NCBI GenBank assembly: GCA_015680685.1
Contig: MNCI01033368.1
Coordinates: forward strand, 14,372-73,558
From: Gnetum montanum
Lineage: Eukaryota; Streptophyta; Gnetopsida; Gnetales; Gnetaceae
Length of the DNA: 59,187 nucleotides
Reading direction: 5' to 3'
In this document: one piece after another, positions 11,089 to 22,916 of the stretch
Layout: every line of letters starts with the position of its first letter
Numbering within the stretch: position 1 is the stretch's first letter
The notes under the pieces: generated by a model
Databases searched by the model: none
Told to the model about the DNA's origin: nothing
Seen by the model: only the letters and a program-made list of their open reading frames with translations
Made by a program: the position numbers and the translations under genes

Positions 11089-11933
11089 TAATGAGTGGCG
11101 AGGTACCCCTACACTCAACCATATGAATACAAGTGTTACACGCGTGATCTGGTCAAACTCCGCAGACAAACTAGTTGTGGCATCTAGACAGTTAGCCTTA
11201 GGTCGCAGTTCGCTATCTTTCCATCTGGACTAGTATTAGGTTTGTCACGTATGGTTTAGTCTAGAGTGAGGTGTATGATGTGGTTTCTAATCTAACGCTA
11301 CTCCTGAAGGCAATGGAAAGTAATGTTTACTAATCTAGGAGAGAGAGGGTAAGAGGATCTAAACTAGCCTAAGTGCGATGAGCATCCGTTGATTATCCGT
11401 ACACATCTTGGACTTCGTGCATGACTACTATTGGGATTACCAAGCACAGATCCTAGGTACACCATTGGGTTACCAAGTAGTCACACTTAAATGCTCGTAA
11501 TCAAGTCGTACTCATTCCATGTTTTAACGTGAGTTTAAGGGTGAGAGAGTATTAACTAGGAAAGCAGTAAATAACAATAACAATTAAATAAATAAACACT
11601 TAAACTAAGTGCATGCTACAATGATGAAGTAATCTCGATCTTTATTTCTAGTCATGTGCATGTCCAAGTACGTCACAATCAAATAAAGGATGCCGTACAA
11701 TTACATTCACCACACTGCGGGCATACACTGGAAAATATTCTAACTCTGGAGGGATAAATCTGCCAGAGTCTAGCTACAATATAAATCTGGATGGAAAACA
11801 AGGGAGAGCTGCCTCTTATTTATAGAACTAGTGGTAGGCTACGATATCATGTACGTGATATCTCAGCCCATGTGATATCATGGCTATGATATCACAGCAA
11901 CGATATCACAACCAACAAATTCATGACTCATCA
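11089..11933 (-). mobile_element. Solo LTR nested inside the B1 3' LTR
   Basis: In plus-strand reading it begins taatgagtggcgaggtaccc and ends gactcatca, the same ends as the LTRs at 42115 and 48350. The leading TG is mutated to TA. Flanks tagac (11084-11088) and gagac (11934-11938) form a 4-of-5 target-site duplication. No internal region is present, so the element was reduced to a solo LTR by recombination between its LTRs. It reads minus, opposite to the host LTR. A TATAAATA box lies on the minus strand near 11817-11824. Confidence 0.85.
11843..11907 (-). promoter_or_regulatory. GATATC palindrome array in LTR U3
   Basis: Five exact gatatc palindromes begin at 11843, 11857, 11874, 11888 and 11902 (spacing 14, 17, 14, 14). 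They sit between the U3 terminus and the TATA box, the place for an enhancer. Sister LTRs hold degenerate versions with the same spacing rule. Confidence 0.7.
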
Positions 11934-12040
11934 GAGACCAATGTACTTAGAAGGCTATAAGTTCATGGAATTAGATTGGATCGTGTGTGAATGCTTAGTG
12001 ATTCATATGGTTGGGCGTAGGGTCTACTCATTGCTTATCA

Positions 12041-12420
12041 AGAGCTATATCATCATCATACACCAAAAGGTTAACAAAGTGATCCCTAATTTTAATAGAG
12101 TATCTATTTGGAATTTTGTACAACTAGTCCTTGAGTTCATTAATAAAAATACTAAAAAGTGGAGGTGAAAGAGAACAACCTTTTTCACCTTAATATCACA
12201 ATGCAATAAAGAATTTTTATAGGAGTGGTGATCTATGATCTATATATATACCTCTCAGTAAGCTTTTCAATAACAATTAGCAAAGATGGAGAAGTACCCA
12301 TGTCTTGTAATTGTTTCTACAACTTGCTTTGAATAAATGAATCATATGCTTTAGAGAAATCTACAAAGTAAAGAACAGTTATTTTATTTTGTCCTTTTGC
12401 ATAAGAAATATACATAGTAT
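12041..12420 (-). mobile_element. LINE (non-LTR) reverse transcriptase fragment 1
   Basis: On the minus strand three RT blocks occur in the right order: a FVDFSKAYDS block near 12340-12380, a GEKGCSLSPPLFS block near 12135-12175 (usually GxxQGxPLSPxLF), and a YDDD version of the YADD catalytic box near 12045-12070. The sequence breaks off at the end of the B1 LTR (12040), so the LINE was the insertion target. Stops and frame changes are frequent. Confidence 0.75.
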
Positions 12421-12559
12421 GTGTAGCAAACACTTCATCAGTAAAGTTACAGAGTTTCCTTTATACAAGAAATATACATAGTATTGTACCACACATCATT
12501 AGTTTGGTTTTAATAACACTAACTCTCATCTCTAAGACAATACAAAAATCATCTAATAT

Positions 12560-13010
12560 TTGAAGCATGTACTTCATTTAAACTTGAGTATTTGTTTATA
12601 AGAACTACATCATTAGCAAATATTAAAACATTTATAGGAAAATTTTCAACATTAATAGATTCTAATGCAATAGAGGACATCCATTATTCTAGTTTTTCAA
12701 TAAAGATGCTAGATAAAGTAGGCAAATATGTATATCCTTATTTCACCCTAATATTACTATTTAAAATATATTTTTTCTAGGTGTTATTATTCAAGAATAT
12801 AGTTTGTACTATACTATATAAATTTTGGATAGCAAATATAAGATCTTCAAAGTATTAATATCATTCAACTGCCTCAATAATTTACATAGAATAATATGAT
12901 CATAAGCTTTCAAAAAATCCACAGGGATTAAAACCTTATTTGACTATCTTTACCTTGGTCCATACAATGCATTAATGTAATCAAGTGATCTATTGTGGAG
13001 CTATGTTGTT
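12560..13010 (-). mobile_element. LINE reverse transcriptase fragment 2
   Basis: A second, separate copy of the same RT segment lies on the minus strand: a DFLKAYDH block near 12890-12930, a GVK-x-G...LPTL block near 12715-12780 and FANDVVLI, the YADD-box equivalent, near 12600-12640. Because the motif order restarts, this is a second LINE copy or a tandem duplication, not the upstream part of fragment 1. The two share little nucleotide identity by eye. Confidence 0.7.
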
Positions 13011-13080
13011 TGAAAGCTACATGTGAAGTTGCTTGAACATTGTTTAATTCTACCCAACAATTAAGCTTTTTAACAATGAG

Positions 13081-13185
13081 GTATTAGCCTAGCGGTAAGG
13101 ATCTTGGCCTAGTAGCCCTAGGTCAAAAGTTTAATTCTACTAGGTAGCATTGAGTTATAAAGTTTTAAGAAAATCCATAAAAAAG
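13081..13185 (+). repeat. tRNA-derived SINE-like copy
   Basis: A-box-like ttagcctagcggtaaggatc, then a B-box-like block with gtttaattctactagg, followed by the shared tail gcattgagttataaagtttt. Same family as the copies at 2930, 32050, 32215 and 38738. Confidence 0.65.
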
Positions 13186-13439
13186 GAATTTTAAAATTAG
13201 TTTGATAAATTCATGTTTAGAAATACATAAAGGTTGCTTGGCATTATAGCTCACATTAAGTTTCATCAAATAATGAAGAATTACCAATGAATAGGGCCTT
13301 CATTGGTTTTATATCTCATTATTTAACAAATATTATGCAAGGAAGAGATTGTTAGTTCAAGTTGCACAAGACACCTTTACATTATTATCTTTACTATATA
13401 TACCTTAAGAGCACAATTTTAATAGTTAGCTCATTGTTT

Positions 13440-13770
13440 TGTTAGGTGATAAACAATAAAGTTGTGGTTGTAAGAGATTGTGATGTGATGTCACAACTTG
13501 TGATGTGAAGTCACATCTATGAAGTCATAGTCATAATACATGCTTATAAATATAAGTCACTTATCATATTTATGAAACAGTATTATCATAGCTATAATAG
13601 AAGTTTTGCAATTTAATTTTGTAGTTTAGAAGCATTTATTGAGTGTTTGAAGTGTGAATCTAAGTTAGTTATACAATATTTTATTTGAGTGGATTGTACC
13701 CAGATACAATTCATGAATGACAATAAGATTATATAGTTCCTTGAGTTATAGAAATTTTGAAAAATCTATT
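13440..13770 (+). mobile_element. LTR fragment, plus orientation
   Basis: Palindromic GATGTC/GAAGTC motifs at 13487, 13507 and 13521 (spacing 20 and 14) precede a TATAAATA box at 13545-13552. An R-type block (ttatttgagtgg, then attgtacccagata) is the reverse complement of the block at the start of the window. This is the U3-R layout of the Athila-like LTRs here, diverged and cut off near 13770. No matching PBS or PPT was found next to it. Confidence 0.55.
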
Positions 13771-14482
13771 ATTGCTGCAGTGGCAAACTCACTCTAAATC
13801 CCACCTTCTTATGCTTAACATTTTACGAAATCTTTAGAGGACATCATNTAACAATAAAATATTTTAATTTTATTTTAAAGATATGTAAATTGGTATGAGG
13901 AGGACCATTATAAATATTTATGTGCACAATTCTGCATGCTTAAGGTAGTATGTAAAACCAATGCAGGCCAAGAACGCCCATACCAAAAGTTGCAGATATC
14001 CAGAAGTGAATGTGATTCTCAAATAGTACATACTTAGAAGAAAATGACCATAGTCATGTTCTTTACAAAGCTTATCCAAACACTGACAACTAAAGAGAAA
14101 TTCATAACTCATAAGCTATTCTATAAACATGACCACCTTTATGTTGATGTGGGAAGAGCAGGTATCATTTAAATTATCCTTTCCAACAAGTTGTCCATAA
14201 TGTATGGTTGCAACCATATGATATGGTAGGTAACACACTTACAAGTAGCAAATAGATTTGAAATTACCGAAGAAGGTGCCCACATCTCTAGGGGAATTCA
14301 TGGAAAATTGTGTTGTAACTCAAAACACCTATAAAAAGCTTATACTAAAAGTAAACGAATAATTAATACAACCAAACAAAATGTAGTAATTTCATAACTT
14401 TATTCTTGCAAGCACACATATGCAGTCCTTCAACCATCTTTTCACTGTGAATCCCATCATTAACCAGTAATCTTTAATTTCA
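13771..14482. other. Unclassified; possible decayed coding segment at 13922-14390
   Basis: A plus-strand frame from about 13922 to 14390 has only four in-frame stops (TAG or TAA) in roughly 155 codons, fewer than I would expect in DNA this AT-rich. It has a protein-like composition. I do not recognise the product, and the segment is not part of the inverted duplication that follows. One N at 13848 marks an assembly seam just upstream. Confidence 0.3.
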
Positions 14483-17400
14483 TTTCATTGCTTTCAACAG
14501 AAAATAAACGCCCCAGATTTGAAGATTTTCGTATGTGGAATAATCTCGTCTTTGACAACCCATCTTTAGGTAATAATCAAAAGGGAATTTTTTTTAATGA
14601 ATAAGACCAAAATTTTCTTGACAACTTTGTTAGACATTTTTAATTGAATTATGTTTTGGTTGCATTTTGAAGAGTATAAATTCCAAATTTTGTCTCTATG
14701 CTTCACAAATTTTGTGTCATGGTTGTGTGCTAATTTCATATAACCTTATTTTATTGTTACTTGTAAATATAGGTGATTATGAGTTATGACTAGTAAATCC
14801 TGGTTGAATTTTGTGAAGGCAAATTCAGTAAAAAAAATTTCATATTACAAGTATGAGAAGGGATAGTTGGTTAACTTTTCTTTTTGTTTTAAAAAACTGG
14901 TACATGAATTGGTATTATTACCTGCATAACAAGTCTTTTGGATCTTAGAACTGGTCATTTAGTTCAGAATTTTTAAATATACACATGAACTGTTAAGACC
15001 CTATGATTATTGTAGGGAAGTTGTATCTTTGATTTTTTAACATCCAAATGTCCAAAATTCATGACTCCAATGTCTCGTTCCAATGTTGTTGTTGTTGACA
15101 CCTTAAAAATTACTAGCTAAAGACTTGAATGTCCCATAGTGTTTTTTTTATATGGACACACTTTTCAATGTAGAAAATGTAATGTTGAAGCTAGGTGGTT
15201 TTGATGAGACTCAAACAAAGGATGGAGGCTTTACTGGAGGAAATTTTAGCTCTAGCCCTGATTAACAAACATCAAAGAATGCACAAGGTTCTGAAAATAG
15301 CATTTTCCATTTGAGTCTAGATTGCAATGCTGCTTCCTTCATGGAAGAAGGTTGTTTGAATTTAAATTTCTTATTTAAGTAGTGTTCTCAATTGTGAAAA
15401 ATTGCATTACATGACATAACCTGTGTACAATTTTTCAGTGTGTTATTTGTTTTAAGACTTCTATATCCTTATGACCTAGCTGAATATACAAACGTAGCAT
15501 TACTAGAATCTCCTCTTGATCCTCCCTTTCCAAAATGGAACACTAAACTTATGTCTTGCCATCAAATGCAAGGTTATACGTCTTCTTCATTGCAAGAGAG
15601 ATCAGGAAAGAGGCTTTTGCACCAAATGCACTGCACAACAAATTTTGATTTTATCAAAAATCCCATGAAAAGAACATCAGCATGTGCCCATGCAAGGCAT
15701 CTTCTTAGACATCAGCAACCTAAAGCAACATCCCACAAGAAAACCTGTGCATGTCCTGCAAGTAAGAGAGCTTCACTTCCCAATGACATTAATAACAAAC
15801 AATGTAACAGAAGTAATCTTTCTCTATCATCTAGCCCTGCAAGGACACGACCTGGTCAAATATTCAATGATAGCATAAAGGTGAAACATGTTTATTGAAA
15901 TAGGATATATTGCTTAATAAGATACCTATTATTTTTTATTGTGTATAGATGGACATATTTGCTCACAAGGAATGGATTTAGTTGTCCAATTGTTTGTAGT
16001 ATGCAACAAAATGGTAGGATTAAAGAATCTCGACCATGTAATGCAAAATATGTATTACATACCATGCTATTATAGAAGACATTTTTTTGTTGTGTTATCA
16101 GTTATGTTTTTACCCAAGGACAACCATTTTACAATTTTTCATAGGTGGAACTTGGAGACAAAAGCAAGGGAAATTCGAACAAAAAGGTTGACAACCTTTA
16201 TTGTAGAAGTTTGGCTTCTTAACAGTTCAATCTAGTGCCAAGTCCTATATTGTATCCTTTCTTGAAAATAATTTTTTTGTTGTAGTCCTATAATAAGAGT
16301 TACAATGGTAGCATTCTAGCTTAAGACTTCGAAATTTTCTTATTTATATCCTTAACTAGTAATGTTAAAATATAGCAATGCAAGAGCTGACAAGGAATCT
16401 AAGAAATTTGATTCAAACCAACCTAACATAGATTCAGCTAGAGGTGTGGGATCTTCTACCCAAATAATTTCTTCAGTTTCTAGATGCATAAAAAATAAGC
16501 TTGGAAAAGTGGAAGGTTTGAGTTCTTTCTTGTTGGATCCATAATAATTTCTATTTTAAAAAGTGGGTTGTCACTTTGACAGTTGGAACTTCCTATCCAC
16601 TATAGTTACCAAAATGAAGAATATAGATGATAAACACCAATCTATGATACCCAAAGATGACTCTACTTTAGCAACGCCAATGTCAAGTGCAACTCCCTCT
16701 ATTCCTCATGGGCTTGAACTTTGCACATTAGATGATTCTAGCTCCATATTTCACTCTAGTTTATCTCTCGAGAGTTTTTTTGATACTTTTTCCTCTCAGA
16801 ACTCTCTAACTTGCTGATTCAGTCCAATGACAAGCCCTATAAGGAAAGGGCACACTGATATCATCTCAAATGAAAACAACCATTTACTTTTGTTATAAAA
16901 TCTTAGAACAGAAATTCAGTATGCTGAAAATTCAAGCATAACATTCGGTGGAGTGGACTTGGTTGGCTATGATCTACATTCATTTCCTAGCTCTTATAGA
17001 ATGCTACCTTTTGATGAAAACCCTTGTACTACAAGCTGTAAGCATAAACCATATGCATCAAAACCATTTCAGTTAAGACTACCATATCCAAAAATTGATT
17101 ATTTTTTAAAGGTTAGTATGTCTCAAATGTTTTTGTAAAATAAATTTGTTTCATATTGTAAGAAGTAGAAATTTGCATAGGAAATTTTGTTTTATCCTCT
17201 TTCATTAAAATTTTTGCTTGTGGCTTTTGCAGGAGAGCATCTCATCCTTGTCCAATACTTGCAGACAAGCCATTATAAGATGAACTAAATATTTGCTGAA
17301 AGCTAGGTATCAAATGCATTCTATTTTTTCAGGCAATGCAATCGTTAATAAAATGAAATATCTCTTAGGAGAAGATGTAGCAAAATCTTAAGCATAATCT

Positions 17401-17659
17401 AATAGACTAGATATAGAAGTTCACTATTTTATAGCTTATATTCCAATCAAGTATTTTAATGCAATGAGTAAGCTTTGCTTAAGTTTTTATCATCTTGGAA
17501 TTGAAATTACAAGATGAATTCAAATTCTCTTTGAAGCTTGTGTGGAAGTTATGAAAATAAGTTATATGTGTTTATTTTTTTACTGTGATTGCTTATTTGA
17601 AACAATTTTATAATTTTACAACCAAAAGAACTTGTATGATTTATTTTTGCTACCCCATT
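14483..17659 (+). repeat. Left arm of a large inverted duplication
   Basis: This arm is the reverse complement, with divergence and small indels, of 17680-20798. Matching landmarks include the exon ending ccatctttag/gtaataatc (14569 and near 20716), the LKLGGFDETQTK block (about 15185-15225 and 20065-20105), the CHQMQGY block and the atttatttttgctacccc palindrome at the centre. The arms are about 3.18 and 3.12 kb. Confidence 0.9.
14501..17310 (+). pseudogene. Duplicated 3' exons of an unknown plant gene (left arm copy)
   Basis: Exon-like segments are separated by intron-like DNA. One runs 14501-14569 (acceptor caacag, donor g/gtaata). Others lie near 15165-15375, 15457-15888 (donor aag/gtgaaa), 15949-16220, 16590-17118 (donor aaag/gttagt) and 17233-17310 (acceptor tttgcag). 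The protein pieces are Ser-rich and disordered-looking. This copy has stops inside exons, and the acceptor before 15457 reads aag where the right-arm copy has a proper cag, so it is probably dead. No known domain was recognised. Confidence 0.6.
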
Positions 17660-17679
17660 TTCTAAATTGACCAAGTAGC
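17660..17679. other. 20-base spacer at the centre of the inverted duplication
   Basis: The arms meet at taccccatt (ending 17659) and aatggggta (starting 17680), separated by 20 bases. Transcription through this point would give a very long hairpin. Confidence 0.85.
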
Positions 17680-20600
17680 AATGGGGTAGCAAAAATAAAT
17701 CATACAAGTTTTTTTATTGAAAAATTATAAAATTATTTCAAATAGGCAATCTTCTAATTTCAATTCCAGGATGATAAGAACTTAATCAAATCTTACTCAT
17801 TGCATTGCAATACTTGATTGGAATATAAGCTCAGAAATAGTGAACTCCTATATCTAGTCTATTATATTGACAAATATGCTTAGGATTTTTCTGCATGTTC
17901 TTCCAAGAGATATTTCATTTTTTAACTATTGCATTGCCTGAAAAAAGAGAATGCATTTCATACATAGCTTTCAGCAAGTATTCAGTTTATCTTATAATGG
18001 TTTGTCTGCAAGTATTGGACAAGGATGAGATGCTATCTTGCAAAAGCCACAAGCAAGAATTTTAATAAAAGAGGATAAAACAAAATTTCACAAGCAAATT
18101 TCTGCTTCTTACAATATGAAACAAATTTATTCTACAGAAACATTTGAGACATACTAACCTTTAAAAAATAACCAATTTTTTGAGATGGTAGTCTCGGCTA
18201 AGATGGTTCTAATGCATATGGTTTATGCTTACAACTTGCAATACAAGGCTTTTCATCAAAATGTAGCATTCTATAAGAGCTAGGAAATGAACATGGATCA
18301 TAGCATTTTATAAGCACATTGAATTTTTGCTCTAAGATTCTCCAATGGAAGTAAATGGTCATTTTCACTTGAGATGATATCAGTGTGCCCTTTTCTGAGA
18401 GGGCTTATCATTGGACTAAATGAGCATGTTGGAGAGTAAAAAGTATCAGAAAAACTCCCGAGAGATAAATAGGAGTGATTTACAAAGGTAGAACCATCTG
18501 TATATGATGTGCAAAGTTCAAGTGCATGAGAAACCTCCCCACTCTTCATGTTTGATGAAGGTCATTAATTATATTCATGGAAACATAGGAAGATGCACTA
18601 GACATTAGCGTTATTAAAGTAGAGTCATCTTTGGGTATCATAGATTGGTGTTTATTGTTCGTAATCTTTGTTTTGGTAACTACAATGGATAGGAAGTTCT
18701 AAGTGACAACCCACTTTTTTAAAATAGAAATTATTATGTATCCAACAAGAAAGAACTAAAACCTATCAAGCTTATTTTTGATGCATTTGGAAATTGAAGA
18801 ATTTTTTTGGGCAAAAGACCCCACATCTTTGGCTAAATCTATGTTAGGCTAGTTTGGATCAAATTACTCAGATTCCTTGCCAGCTCTTACATTGCTATAT
18901 TTTAACATTATTAGTTAAGGATGAAGTAAGAAAATTTGGAAGTCTTAAACTAGAATGTTGCCACTGTAACTCTTATTATAGGACTACAAAAAAAATGTTT
19001 TCAAGAAAGGATACAATATAGGACTTGGCATTGGACTAGACTGTTGAGAAGCCAACCTTTTACAGTAAAGGTTGTCAACCTTTTTGTTTGAGGTTTCTCC
19101 TACTTCTATCCCTAGGTTCCACCTATGAAAAACATGAAAAATTGTGAAATGGTTGTCCTTGGGTAAAAACATAATTGATAACACAACAACAACAATATGT
19201 CTTCTATAACAAAATGGTCTGCAAACCATATTTTGCATTGCATGGTCAAATGACAATACGAGATTCTTTAATTTTACCATTTTGTCATATACTACAAACA
19301 ATTGGACAACCAAATCCATTCCTTATAAGCAAATATGTCCATCTATACACAATGAAAAATAATAGGCATCTCAGTGAGTAATATATCCTATTTTAATAAA
19401 CATGTCTCACCTTTATGCTAGCATTGAATCTTTGACTAGGTTGTGTCATTGCAAGGTTGGATGATAGAGAAATATGACTTTTGTTACATTGTTTGTTATT
19501 GATGTCATTGGGAAGTGGAGCTTTCTTACTTGCAAGACATGCACATGTTTTCTTTTGGGATGTTGCTTCAGGCTACTGATGTTTGAGAAGATGTCTTGCA
19601 TGGGCGCTCGCTGATGTTCTTTCCAGGGGATTTTTGATAAAATCAAAATTTTCTATGGAGTGCATTTGGTGTGAAGGCCTCTTTCTTGATCTCTCTTGTA
19701 ATGAAGTAGATGCATAACCTTGCATTTGATGGCAAGATATAACTTTAGTCTTGCATTTTGGAAAGGGAGGATTAGGAGGAGATTTTGGCAACACTGTGTT
19801 TGTATATTCAGCTAGCTCATAAGGATCTAGAAGTCCTGAAATAGATAACACATTGAAAAATTGTACACAGGTTAAGTCATATAATGGAATTTTCCAGAAC
19901 TGAGAACACTAATTAAACAAGAAAAATAAATCTAAACAACCTTTTTCCATGAAGAAAGCAGTATTCCAATATAGACTCAAATGGAAAAGGCTATTTTCAG
20001 AACCTTGTGCATTCCTTGATGTTTGTTGATCAGGGCCAGAGATAAAATTTTCTTCAATAAACCCTCCACCCTTTGTTTGAGTCTCATCAAAACCACCTAG
20101 TTTCAACATTATATTCGCTGCATTGAAGAGTGTGTCCATATCAAAAAACACTATAGGACATTCACATCTTTAGCCAATAACTACTAGGGTGTCAACAAAA
20201 ACAACATTGGAAAGAGACATTGGAGTCATGAATTTCGAACATTTGGATATTCAAAAATCAAGGATACAACTTTGTTGCAATAATCATAGGATCCTAATAG
20301 TTCATGTGTATATTTAAAAATTCTAAAATAAATGACCTAGTTCTAAGATCCAAAAGACCTGTTATGTTATGTAGGTAATTCATGTATCAGTTTTTTAAAA
20401 CAAAAAGAAAAGTTAACTAGCCATCCCTTCTCAACCTTATCATATGAAACTATTTTACAGAATTTTCCTTCACTAGATTTCAACCAATATTTACTAGTCA
20501 TAATTCATAATTGCCTATATTTACAACTAATAGTAAAACAAAGTTATATGAAATTAGCGCACAACCATGAGACAAAATTTGTAAAGCATAGAGACAAAAT

Positions 20601-20798
20601 TTGGAATTTAAACTCTTCAAAATGCAACCAAAATATAATTTAATTAAAAATGCCTAACAAAGTTATCAAGAAAATTTTGGCCTTTTTGAAGAAAAAATTC
20701 CCCTCTTGATTATTACCTAAAGATGGGCTATCAAAGAGGGGGATTATTTTGCATACGAACCTCTTCAAATTTGGGGTTTTTATTTTCTATTGAAAGGA
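17680..20798 (-). repeat. Right arm of the large inverted duplication
   Basis: This is the minus-strand copy of 14483-17659. The match fades beyond about 20800, where the minus-strand gene continues into further 5' exons that have no partner left of 14483. The right arm is therefore likely the original and the left arm the copy. Confidence 0.85.
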
Positions 20799-22206
20799 AC
20801 ATAATATCAGTGCCTCAAAAACATAAATGAAATAGGAAAAACATTTTTGGTAATAAAAGCATGTTGAAGGAAATGAAATTTACTAGGTAATAATTTTTGA
20901 GAAGTGGTATTCAAGAACTTAGATGTAAGTGTTTTGGAAAAGCCTTTTCTGTACAGTATTTCTATCTTAGGATCTTTGCTTGCTTGGAAATGGTCTTTTA
21001 CCTTGCCACCAAAAAACTCAGCGTTGGTGTTAATGCCAACTTTCTTAATGCAAAGGACGTAAAAAAAAGAAAAAGGAAAAATCATAAAAAGGGCATTACA
21101 TCTTGGTTGTTGAAGAGACTTCGAGGTAAAGAGAATTGTTATAAACTTTCTTCAACAATTTTTGTTGATCTTCGTCCACCTGTGACAACTTAACAGCATT
21201 ATTTGTGAATTCTTTTTCCTAATATATTTAGGCTACAAAAGCTCTTAAAAAAGCTCAAAGCTTAAACATACCTTTTTATAATGTTTGACATTTCCTTCTG
21301 AAATCAATTAAATTAGACACTAGATTAGTAGTTGGAAACTCATGCATGTAGTTTCTTGGTTTAATATTATAAAAGTCCAACATGTAAGGCTTTGTTAATG
21401 AGGTAAATAATTCTAGCCATCCTTGCACAAGAAAGAGCAAGTCCTTTGGGATGATGATTCTTTTTAAAGTGTTGTTGATATTGGTGTAAATAATGATGAT
21501 GTTATTGTCTTGTAACTATGATTTTTACCATAAAGAATAGGGAATCCAGTAGTAGATCTTCTTAAGTTTGAATGGTGCAAGTTATTTACCAAATGTGAAG
21601 AACTATTATTATTCTTGCGAAAAAAATTACTAGATTTTTGTGCTAAAGTAGTAGTGGAACTAGAAAATGGTGCTTTCTTCTTACATGATCGAGGAGCTTG
21701 ATTTGATTGCTGTATAGAAGAGTTGAGTTATGGGTGGTTCACCCATATAGTGTGTTTTTAACCATCTTAGAGACAAATGTGAAATTTTTGGCAAAATCTT
21801 TGGTGGAAAATGTCTTTTTCTTAGCATTTTTGTTTGGTTGCAACAATCTTTGTCATTGTGCTATTTGTCCTAAGGTCAAAGAAATCAAAAATCATGTTAA
21901 TCCAAAAATGATAGTGATAGTTAAATCTAAAAACAAGTAGGACACAATGAGAAAAGCCATTACATTATGATAGGTGAAGAATCTCTTATCTAAAGATATT
22001 ATGTGTAATAAAACTATTAAAAAGGAAATTACAGTTTAAAAGTTACCTTTTTGGAATATCTGAAGTTTTCTAAAATCCATTAAATTACAGAATAGATCAT
22101 CAACAAGCAACTATATGAATAAATTGACATTTTAGCATTGAGAAAGTTTAGAAAGAAAACTTACGAATCAAGTTAGCATTTTACCTCCCTTGCGTAGAAA
22201 AGTGCG

Positions 22207-22292
22207 AGGGTTTTGTAATGATAATGCATCTTAAAATGTTGATGGGAGGGTTTCTATGATGATAATGCATCTTGAAATGCTGATGGGCTGGA
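22207..22292. repeat. Tandem duplication of about 45 bp
   Basis: Two adjacent copies share gagggttt at the start, then gataatgcatcttgaaatgctgatggg (here with small changes). They lie inside the unknown minus-strand gene. Confidence 0.7.
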
Positions 22293-22409
22293 TAAAGATA
22301 GAGAAGAAAGTTCTCTCTTATGCTTCTGATTTTTATCAAATAGAACAGAAAGACCCACAGAAGCTCTTCTTATGTTTGAATACATACTTTTCCCCAAAGG
22401 TAAACACTA

Positions 22410-22575
22410 ATTATCCTTGCCCACAAGTTGATCAAGATTTTGCAATGAAATGCTAGAAGCAGATGAAGCTCTCTTTTGGGATGAGAGATGCCCATTATCC
22501 TTGCACACAACCTATTCCTAACCAGGATTTTGCAATGAAATGATAGAATTAGATGAAGCTCTCTTGTATGATGGT
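22410..22575. repeat. Tandem duplication of about 80-90 bp inside an exon-like segment
   Basis: Two copies share ttatccttgc, gattttgcaatgaaatg and agatgaagctctctt. In the minus-strand frame they duplicate a short Ser-rich peptide containing RASS and SLQN. Confidence 0.7.
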
Positions 22576-22916
22576 TAATGAGTTTGATTTGCTTGTTGCT
22601 GTGGTGTGGCAAAAAAAGCACAAGGGCCAAAATTGCTCTTTTATTTTGAGAAATTTTCTTTCAGCTTTTTGTCTTTAACAGAAGTATTTTTTGAGTGGGC
22701 ACCCATCTCCTTCTTTGTAGCATTGCTAGTACCTGGATCGTATTTTGGTTTCATATTTATATATGCTATGAGCTCATTTTCATCAAGAATCCCTGTAAAT
22801 TAAACTATGTACAAGATCTATTCATTTGGCTTCACATCAACCAAACATGGTATTTGTTTGCAACATGGAAAATATCATTAACACATGGGCAAAAATGCAG
22901 GTGTATTACAACCTAG

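Larger units (their letters stand above)
3235..12040 (+). mobile_element. Element B1: 5'-truncated Athila-like Ty3/gypsy retrotransposon
   Basis: Homology starts at the end of the RT/connection region near 3235. It continues through RNase H, integrase, a minisatellite-bearing 3' region, a second gene unit (6.68-10.06 kb), a PPT at 10301-10309 and a 3' LTR from 10310 to 12040. No gag, RT palm or 5' LTR is present, so the 5' part was lost by deletion. The 3' LTR contains a later solo LTR (11089-11933). The downstream flank is a LINE RT sequence, so B1 inserted into a LINE. The reading frames carry many stops and the element is dead. Confidence 0.85.
10310..12040 (+). repeat. 3' LTR of B1, split by a nested solo LTR
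   Basis: The LTR begins TGATGAGTC at 10310 and ends TTATCA at 12040. Without the 845-base insertion it is about 886 bp. It has a U3 with gatg(a/t)gg repeats, a TATAAATA box near 10420, and an R region with tctttattcaaacac and gtgtatgtggcaataaagatgagc that matches the other LTRs. The piece from 11939 to 12040 completes the U5 end, with a block (atggttgggcgtaggg) matching the LTR end tggttgagtgtagggg. Confidence 0.8.

Noticed and set aside
11300-11900. Second gene or promoter in the solo LTR
   Set aside because: All blocks align with the other LTRs of the lineage; no coding signal.
13081-13150. Functional tRNA gene
   Set aside because: A- and B-box-like blocks are present, but the acceptor stem and cloverleaf are not; better read as a SINE.
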